Assembly (NCBI GenBank): GCA_027080725.1
Contig: JALWRC010000065.1
Coordinates: 1 to 57,012, forward strand
Length of the DNA stretch: 57,012 nucleotides
Direction: 5' to 3'
From: Saprospiraceae bacterium
Lineage (GTDB): Bacteria > Bacteroidota > Bacteroidia > Chitinophagales > Saprospiraceae
A program made the translations under genes and the position numbers. The notes beneath the pieces are model-generated. The model was not told where the DNA came from. It ran no database searches and saw only the letters and a program-made list of their open reading frames with translations. Below, piece by piece: positions 51,908-57,012 of the stretch (positions are counted from its first letter, which is position 1; every line of letters begins with the position of its first letter).

Positions 51908-52070
51908 ATCTTATTGTGTTTTGATGCTTAATTACCGCAAAACTACATCACAAAAGGATAAATCCCGTATATTTGCTGATGAAGAAGAGTATATTCCTGC
52001 ATATATACATATACACAGGAATTAACCCATGTATTGTAATCCAATTTCGGCCGTAAAAGGAATAATTCCT

Positions 52071-52535
52071 ATGATTAAAATAGACCCCACGGACAAGCGA
52101 TTAATCGAATTGCTCCAAGCAGATGCAAAGCAAAGCATAAAGGAAATATCCACTGCTCTACGCCTCACAAAAACCCCGGTTTATGACCGTATCAAACGAT
52201 TAGAGCGAGCGGGGGTAATTCAGAAATACGTCGCGGTGGTCGATCCCAAAAAAATCACCCATACGATTGTCGTTTTCTGCTCGGTATCACTGGAAAGTCA
52301 GCGTTTGAAAGATATCACCTCTTTTAGCCGGGCAATAGAAAAGATTCCGGAAGTCATCGAGTGTTACCTGATGGGAGGTGCCAATGATTTTTTACTGAAA
52401 GTAATGGTGGAAGACCTGGAGGCGTATCACCGTTTTTCCTCCGGCAAGCTCGCTGCCCTGCCCAATGTGTCACAGATAAAAAGCACGTTTGTCCTCGATG
52501 TCATCAAGCGCTCCACCGTCATCCCGATGTATTAA
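52071..52535 (+). CDS. Lrp/AsnC family transcriptional regulator
   Basis: Start at 52071 (MIKIDPTDKRLIELLQADAKQS); the longer frame adds 14 residues with no helix-turn-helix. 154 residues. N-terminal HTH about 16-60 (AKQSIKEISTALRLTKTPVYDRIKRLERAGVIQKY), then the RAM/AsnC effector domain (VVFCSVSLESQ, CYLMGGANDFLLKVMVEDL). It binds DNA as octamers and senses an amino acid. Divergent to the PLP lyase gene with 163 nt between starts, so it likely regulates that gene and itself, sensing methionine or a related amino acid. Confidence 0.93.
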   Translation: MIKIDPTDKRLIELLQADAKQSIKEISTALRLTKTPVYDRIKRLERAGVIQKYVAVVDPKKITHTIVVFCSVSLESQRLKDITSFSRAIEKIPEVIECYLMGGANDFLLKVMVEDLEAYHRFSSGKLAALPNVSQIKSTFVLDVIKRSTVIPMY

Positions 52536-52766
52536 TGGGGGGAAGGGCTTTTCTATGAGGTGATTTTCTTGTAGGATGGTAGAGGAAATACCGACGTGTC
52601 CATTGCAGAATACACTAATCCTTCTATGTAATTTATGGTAATTATGATTGGCAAATTGACACATCCCATTTATTACTAATATCACTCACAATTTAGCTCT
52701 TTTCACCATCATTATCCGTTTATTTAACACTTAATTTTAATAAATAAAGATATATACACATTTTAT

Positions 52767-52821
52767 GCATTCATAACTTGTTGATTTTCTATATATATAT
52801 ATATCAATCCGTTATGAATCC
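52767..52821. repeat. Imperfect inverted repeat around an AT tract
   Basis: GCATTCATAACTTGTTGAT (52767-52785) matches the reverse complement of 52803-52821 at 15 of 19 positions, with a mostly (AT)n centre. It lies 22 nt upstream of the -33 element, so it could be an operator, a cruciform or a terminator of the upstream regulator gene. Confidence 0.5.
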
Positions 52822-52842
52822 AAAAATACCGGTTTTTGGGTA

Positions 52843-52874
52843 TTGACATTCGGTATTAGGCGGTAGTATATTTG
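52843..52874 (+). promoter_or_regulatory. Bacteroidota promoter upstream of the unknown lipoprotein
   Basis: TTG (52843-52845), 21 nt, TATATTTG (52867-52874), a good fit to the -33/-7 pattern. Transcription from about 52880 would give a leader of about 200 nt before the ATG at 53081. Confidence 0.6.
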
Positions 52875-53007
52875 TGGAGTTTTTCACTTATAATGAATCA
52901 ATTTACATCTTAATAACACAAAGTCTGAGCACGAATATCTCAACTGACCGGTTAGGCACATAAAAAGAAGAACAGAGACATTCATAAAATTGAAGGCAAA
53001 TAGATGT

Positions 53008-53037
53008 AGGCGGGAGAATAACCCGAAGTACTCGCCT
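53008..53037 (+). promoter_or_regulatory. Possible alternative-hairpin element in the 5' leader
   Basis: AGGCGGG (53008-53014) can pair with CTCGCCT (53031-53037, one G-U), or CGGG (53011-53014) with CCCG (53022-53025); the two foldings are mutually exclusive. It lies in the leader 44 nt before the start codon. Attenuation is only a possibility. Confidence 0.3.
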
Positions 53038-53080
53038 TAAAAATATCGAAGTAGGGATTTGTTAACTAAAAATTTAAGCC

Positions 53081-54640
53081 ATGAAATCTACACTATCTAT
53101 TCTTCTTGCAATTGGATTAATTACTGCATGGTACAGTTGCTCAAAAGAACCGGAACGAATAATTCACAACTCAAAGGGTGTGCTTAACGTTCGTTCAAAT
53201 AGTATTGACTCGAACGTTCTGATCTTCTCATTAGGATTATCTAGAGCTCTAACAATGGAAGATTCTTTAAGATTATTTATTAAAGATAAAAGTAATCCAA
53301 ACTGTAATGATTGTGGTTATAATGACTTGTTGCTCAACTGCATAAAAGGGGAACAAGTCACTCCAAGCAAAACATTTGAAGAAATATTAATTCCATATAT
53401 GAATATTTATTGTCCTGATAATATTATTGTTGAGAATATTATCACATACATCCTCAATAATTTTCCTTCCGTATCACTAAAAATACCTGACAAGTTTCTA
53501 TATGTTAATTGGAATCCTCAGGACCTTGGTCAAACACCTGCAATAGTTTTCTACACAACAGATGAAACCATTGTGTGTTATAACGGGGGCATTATATCCC
53601 CAAACTCAATAATTGATGAAAACAGTACAACATTTTACTTAAATTTTTCTGTTTCCGAGTTTACGGTTGCTTTAGATAATCAAGGAAATATCAATAATTC
53701 ATCATTAAATATATCACAATTGTTAGGAGGACTCACGCCTGAATGTGAAACTGCACTGTCTGACTATTTTGATGAAGTCGGAGCTGAAAACTCATGCCTA
53801 GTTACTCCAACAAACAAATTAGTTTCAATAGATTCAATTTATGCTATTGTTAACGAATGTAATGAGCCGACGATAATACCACCATCTGATCCAATAATAG
53901 AATCACCACCTCCACCTCTTTGCCTTACAACTCCACTGAGGGATGTCGATGATAACCACTATACTTGGAATTATTTTGATGGATTTAAAGTTCCTTTAGA
54001 TCAAATACCATACATTAATAATCAGCCCGGAGGGGAAGATAAGTTTAGTTTTGTTTTTGTCTGGGTTCATGCAAAGAATGGAGCAGCTAGTGAGCATGAA
54101 TGGCATGTAAATGTTCCAGCATTCAAATTGGTTAAACCTGCAGTATATCACTGGGATTTATCGGATTGTGATGATGATGACATTCTCGCTGGTGATACCG
54201 ATGATTGCGCTAAACTAACTGTTGAATCTGCCAAGGAATCATTATATTATAAAACTGAAGATAGAAATGAGTTCTTTCACTTTAAGGATTCAAGGTGGTA
54301 CTTAGATGACGAGGGGAAGTTCTTTACTTTGAGTATAGTAGAATTTGATGAAACAACCAAACAACTCTCGACCAATTCAACAAATGGCTCCTCTACCACT
54401 CACACAACAAACATAGGTATTACTGTACCATTTTATGAAAAAGTTAAAGCTAATGGAGGATACACATATAAGTATACATCTTCAAGAAGTATTTCGACAT
54501 CAGTCACAATTAAAGGAGCATCCATAGTCCCAATTGGTAAACATCCAATTGACTGGTGTGATCAAGAATCACAATTCTTAACCTATCCTTGGGGAACAAT
54601 AATGCTTCTAACAACTGGTTGCGATGTAAGGTCATATTAA
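53081..54640 (+). CDS. Unknown lipoprotein, AT-rich gene
   Basis: 519 residues. Lipoprotein signal MKSTLSILLAIGLITAWYSCSK with Cys at about 20. The N-terminal region (to about 230) has a KTFEEILIPYMN segment followed by PSVSLKIPDKFLYV and TPAIVFYTTDE, an order that recurs in the next gene. A Pro-rich linker (PPSDPIIESPPPP about 265-277) precedes a second domain with FVWVHAKNGAASEHEWHV, an acidic SDCDDDDILAGDTDDCAK stretch and C-terminal SSTTHTTNIGITVPF. No known family. It is predicted to sit on a membrane facing outward. AT-rich codon use differs from housekeeping genes here. Confidence 0.7.
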   Translation: MKSTLSILLAIGLITAWYSCSKEPERIIHNSKGVLNVRSNSIDSNVLIFSLGLSRALTMEDSLRLFIKDKSNPNCNDCGYNDLLLNCIKGEQVTPSKTFEEILIPYMNIYCPDNIIVENIITYILNNFPSVSLKIPDKFLYVNWNPQDLGQTPAIVFYTTDETIVCYNGGIISPNSIIDENSTTFYLNFSVSEFTVALDNQGNINNSSLNISQLLGGLTPECETALSDYFDEVGAENSCLVTPTNKLVSIDSIYAIVNECNEPTIIPPSDPIIESPPPPLCLTTPLRDVDDNHYTWNYFDGFKVPLDQIPYINNQPGGEDKFSFVFVWVHAKNGAASEHEWHVNVPAFKLVKPAVYHWDLSDCDDDDILAGDTDDCAKLTVESAKESLYYKTEDRNEFFHFKDSRWYLDDEGKFFTLSIVEFDETTKQLSTNSTNGSSTTHTTNIGITVPFYEKVKANGGYTYKYTSSRSISTSVTIKGASIVPIGKHPIDWCDQESQFLTYPWGTIMLLTTGCDVRSY

Positions 54641-54709
54641 TCGAAACAATAATGTTTGTAAATGCGTTCATTTTTTTAAGACCTATTCCCACTAATTACG
54701 ATCATCTAT

Positions 54710-54768
54710 TCCGCATGAATGTTTAGAGATATGAATGAATCTTTTCTTTCTCAAATCATTCATGCGGA
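54710..54768. promoter_or_regulatory. Strong inverted repeat between the two lipoprotein genes
   Basis: TCCGCATGAATG (54710-54721) and CATTCATGCGGA (54757-54768) are perfect 12-bp complements with a 35-nt loop containing ATGAATGAAT, which could form an alternative pairing. It lies between the stop at 54640 and start at 54796. There is no run of T after it; it may be an operator, an RNA-stability hairpin or a terminator with weak tail. Confidence 0.5.
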
Positions 54769-54795
54769 TTATTAGCACAAATAAAATCACCACCC

Positions 54796-56247
54796 ATGAT
54801 TCCCCGCACTCTCCTTCTCGCGCTGTGTTTCTTCAGTCTTCTGGCGTGCTGCAAAACAAAAAACGAAAAGCCCTTCGAATATGTCCGGATAGATGAATTA
54901 GTGCGATTCATCGAAAACGAAAGCGAAAAAAATCTGGCTATCTTACGCCTTGCTGTGGCGAAAACCGTAGCACGAAGCCTTAGGGATACAGAGGTACGCC
55001 ACTTTATCTATGACAGATTAACGGAGAATACAGACAAATACTTCAACGAACTCTTGCTGTCGGATTTGATAAGTGCGAAGGTCACTTCCGAAAAGACGTT
55101 TGGAGATTATCTAAATGAAGCCATAGATGACGAAATAAAGTCTCTTTTTGGAGAAGACCTCATTAGCAAGGCCATAGCCGAGGACCCGATGTTGGTCATC
55201 AAGATTCCGGATGTATATTATCACACTTCTTTCCAATTGGATGATTATGCCCCTCTGGTTTATGCAGAGACCTACTCACCGATTAAGACGACAAACACCG
55301 AACATTTAAGTTGGGTAGGCTATCATTATTCCGGTTTCCAAGACTTGCAGACCATCTGGGAAAAGCCTAAATATTTTCCCATTGTTGTCAAGTACAGTCG
55401 AGATTATTTGCTTATTAACACCCAAACGGCAAAGACATACCGGGACTTTGCCATCCATCAAATGATCCCACAAATCAAAGACAAGTGTCTATCTGAGATT
55501 CGCAAGAAGTTATTTGCGACTGGAATACAATACACGAAGGATCAAGAGTTTCGATATATCAAACGCAAAACTATTTTTGATTTGGCGACAACCAATTGCG
55601 AACAACAAAGAGGAGTGGATTCCTATGATTTTTCCTCGTGCCACTTGCCTTGTGAAAGGGATTGTTTTCCAGCAGATTCCTTAGGCATTTCTCTAAAGGG
55701 AATGTACGCCTCCCAGCCAATATGGCGGCTTGGCAGATCCAGTATCAACTATTTCATATTTAGAGACAATATCGACTTGCTCCTCATCAACTATGTTATT
55801 AAGATTGACTCTCCTGCTAAAGTGTTTGACGCCCATATGATCACCGGATATCGAGTCAATGACTTTCTGGCTTCGCCGGAATACAAGGTAACGATCGGGC
55901 AAAATGAACATTGCATTGAGCAAATCGGAAAGGTTACATTAGCCTATTCGCATTTTATCGCACTCGAGCCCACTTATTCTAAAATTTCTCTCCGGCATGT
56001 GGTCGAGAACCGTATGGATACGAGCTATCTTAAATGGAGAAGCATGCGGCTTTTATTAATAGAGCAATCCGACTTTGCAAAATATCTTCCCATAACACAA
56101 ATAACACTTGGCAACCGGGTTGTCAATCTCACACACCTTACATGGAATGCTTATAATTCTCTTGGAACTGCCCCCTATGATTATTGCATGCCTCATGATT
56201 TTGACTTTCATTTTGGCAATATTTTCACTCTTAACTTCTCCTATTGA
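54796..56247 (+). CDS. Unknown lipoprotein, distant relative of the preceding gene product
   Basis: 483 residues. Signal MIPRTLLLALCFFSLLACCK, with lipidation Cys at about 18. The N-terminal region has LLLSDLISAKVTSEKTFGDYLNEA, then AEDPMLVIKIPDVYYHTSFQLDDYAPLVYAE, whose order and spacing resemble the other gene's KTFEEIL ... VSLKIPDKFLYV ... TPAIVFY. After this the two proteins diverge; this one has a Cys-rich segment (FSSCHLPCERDCF about 285-297) and a barrel-like C-terminus ending FGNIFTLNFSY. No family recognised. Possibly surface-exposed and paired with the preceding lipoprotein. Confidence 0.7.
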   Translation: MIPRTLLLALCFFSLLACCKTKNEKPFEYVRIDELVRFIENESEKNLAILRLAVAKTVARSLRDTEVRHFIYDRLTENTDKYFNELLLSDLISAKVTSEKTFGDYLNEAIDDEIKSLFGEDLISKAIAEDPMLVIKIPDVYYHTSFQLDDYAPLVYAETYSPIKTTNTEHLSWVGYHYSGFQDLQTIWEKPKYFPIVVKYSRDYLLINTQTAKTYRDFAIHQMIPQIKDKCLSEIRKKLFATGIQYTKDQEFRYIKRKTIFDLATTNCEQQRGVDSYDFSSCHLPCERDCFPADSLGISLKGMYASQPIWRLGRSSINYFIFRDNIDLLLINYVIKIDSPAKVFDAHMITGYRVNDFLASPEYKVTIGQNEHCIEQIGKVTLAYSHFIALEPTYSKISLRHVVENRMDTSYLKWRSMRLLLIEQSDFAKYLPITQITLGNRVVNLTHLTWNAYNSLGTAPYDYCMPHDFDFHFGNIFTLNFSY

Positions 56248-56555
56248 TGGCTGCAATTAAGTGCCAAGAACTCGACGTTGATGTTATAAATTCATAGCAC
56301 AAGAAGAAAGTATATCCCATAAAAGCTCGATCTTTTTATCGGACTCATTGTTGCTATTGGACTTATGCTACTCTTTCACCCTAGTGCCTCAAGAACAGAA
56401 TAGAACCAGTATAATCTTACTCTTATGTATATACATGCTAAAAATGGTTAAAACCATTACAAGAGGTAGGTTGTATTCTCCATCACACGGTTAAAACCGT
56501 GGGCTATCCCTTTTGAGCCCTCGATTCAGAGAAAAATAGCTGTGCTTAATACTAG
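56248..56555. other. Gene-free region with palindromes and a repeat copy
   Basis: 308 bases. It holds palindromes with a GGTTAAAACC core (56443-56458, 56486-56501), an ATGTATATACAT palindrome (56425-56436), and most of repeat family B copy 2 (56507-56566). No protein-coding sequence. Confidence 0.5.
56425..56501. repeat. REP-like palindrome cluster
   Basis: ATGTATATACAT (56425-56436), AATGGTTAAAACCATT (56443-56458) and CACGGTTAAAACCGTG (56486-56501) are perfect palindromes. The second and third share GGTTAAAACC and are 43 nt apart. The CGGTTAAAACCG core with flanking GGGCTA is common in Bacteroidota intergenic DNA in my memory; function unknown. Confidence 0.6.
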
Positions 56556-56566
56556 ATGAACTATGT
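56507..56566 (+). repeat. Dispersed intergenic repeat family B, copy 2
   Basis: Same orientation and order as 39325-39384. Its 3' end contains the ATG of the short frame at 56556, which makes that frame's start doubtful. Confidence 0.6.
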
Positions 56567-56762
56567 TTCTTACACCCTAGCGAAGTACTTCCACATTTAT
56601 GCCTTCTATCAGGCAAAGTACGGGTTCTCTGACTATGCGGCGTGGAGGTTTCACATTCGACAGGACAACGAGGTGGTCAAGACATTGGAGGTGCGAATCA
56701 ATGGCACAGGCATCACCTCCGGCATCGGCATCAAAGCGGATTTGGTGGATCTTATGAAATGA
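56556..56762 (+). CDS. Short open frame, possible C-terminal gene remnant
   Basis: 68 codons. The first codons lie inside repeat family B. The later part, AAWRFHIRQDNEVVKTLEVRINGTG and GIKADLVDLMK, looks protein-like and could be the end of a longer protein whose 5' part is gone. No family recognised; no Shine-Dalgarno or promoter seen. Treat as a doubtful gene. Confidence 0.25.
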   Translation: MNYVSYTLAKYFHIYAFYQAKYGFSDYAAWRFHIRQDNEVVKTLEVRINGTGITSGIGIKADLVDLMK

Positions 56763-56957
56763 GTGCGGTGAGATAAACAAATTTTGGAATTTAGGGGAGT
56801 ACTGGGGGTGATGCAGTTGCAAAATTCTTGTTAAAACCACTATATGTTGAGTTTTAAGAACGAAAAAATCGACTTCAACGTTTTATAATGACAAGATAGA
56901 GAACAAAGTACAATTAGTTTCTTATTTTTGTGACAATTAACTTGATATGAAACCGAC

Positions 56958-57006
56958 ATGATTAAAACAAGCATTAAACCATTCTTGTAATGATTGTTTT
57001 AATCAT
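56958..57006. repeat. Strong hairpin at the right edge
   Basis: ATGATTAAAACAAGCATTA (56958-56976) pairs with 56988-57006 over 19 bp with one mismatch; the loop is 11 nt. It could be a terminator for an adjacent gene, or the end of an element that continues outside the window. Confidence 0.6.
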
Positions 57007-57012
57007 CAAAGG

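Larger units (their letters stand above)
52536..53080. other. Long regulatory region before the lipoprotein pair
   Basis: 545 bases, very AT-rich in the middle. It contains an inverted repeat around an (AT)n tract (52767-52821), a good promoter pair (52843-52874), and a leader with a possible alternative hairpin (53008-53037) before the gene at 53081. No coding frame. Confidence 0.5.

Overview
The window is chromosomal DNA from a member of the Bacteroidota, most likely a Saprospiraceae-like gliding or non-gliding environmental lineage (the family-level placement is inference). Evidence: a GldH lipoprotein, three secreted proteins ending in type IX secretion (T9SS) type A sorting tails, a SusC/TonB-type outer-membrane receptor with carboxypeptidase-D-like N-terminus, parA-parB followed by a DUF5683 gene, Bacteroidota-style -33/-7 promoters (TTG-N19-21-TAnnTTTG), and almost no Shine-Dalgarno sequences. 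No rRNA, tRNA, CRISPR array or intact transposase was found.

Layout. 1-3.7 kb: an AT-rich accessory segment with a type I restriction HsdR cut by the left edge and an isolated membrane protein. 3.9-7 kb: minus-strand cluster MBL hydrolase - parA - parB - DUF5683. 7.2-9.1 kb: small accessory genes, including a ParE-type toxin-antitoxin pair whose toxin is decayed. 9.2-10 kb: a gene-free block of MITE-like repeat units. 10-16 kb: GT2 glycosyltransferase, outer-membrane/lipoprotein genes, a glutamate-cysteine-ligase-like enzyme fused to CBS domains, and an LEA-like repeat protein. 16.5-19.4 kb: two T9SS-exported proteins in one operon. 19.6-31.2 kb: plus-strand housekeeping and envelope genes, including a catalytically altered M16 peptidase, TlpA thioredoxin, grpE-dnaJ-gldH, DUF202, an M1 aminopeptidase and a ClC channel with CBS and RCK_C domains. 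31.4-39.3 kb: DUF3179 lipoprotein, dnaA (minus), TonB receptor, cystathionine gamma-synthase-type enzyme, rsmG. 39.3-39.7 kb: second repeat block. 39.7-46.7 kb: a large peptidase-like/propeller/barrel protein, a GH5-like T9SS protein, and a GT-C type membrane protein with a small partner. 46.8-48.5 kb: CsoR-like repressor, outer-membrane protein and HMA-domain protein, probably a metal cassette. 48.6-50.5 kb: an AT-rich ATPase + RloB (TOPRIM) pair resembling AbiL/RloAB defence. 50.7-52.5 kb: a methionine-gamma-lyase-type enzyme divergent from an Lrp/AsnC regulator. 53-56.3 kb: two distantly related unknown lipoproteins with elaborate intergenic hairpins. 56.3-57 kb: palindromes, a repeat copy and a strong terminal hairpin.

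Genes that often sit around a replication origin (parA, parB, dnaA, rsmG) are spread over about 33 kb here, and strand composition appears to switch near 22 kb and 39 kb, but no DnaA-box cluster was seen. The most interesting items are the repeat system (four dispersed non-coding families plus one unit with terminal inverted repeats and a flanking 9-bp duplication), the RloAB-type pair, the decayed toxin beside an intact antitoxin, the M16 protein lacking its catalytic Glu, the CsoR-like protein lacking canonical Cys ligands, and the paired unknown lipoproteins at 53-56 kb.
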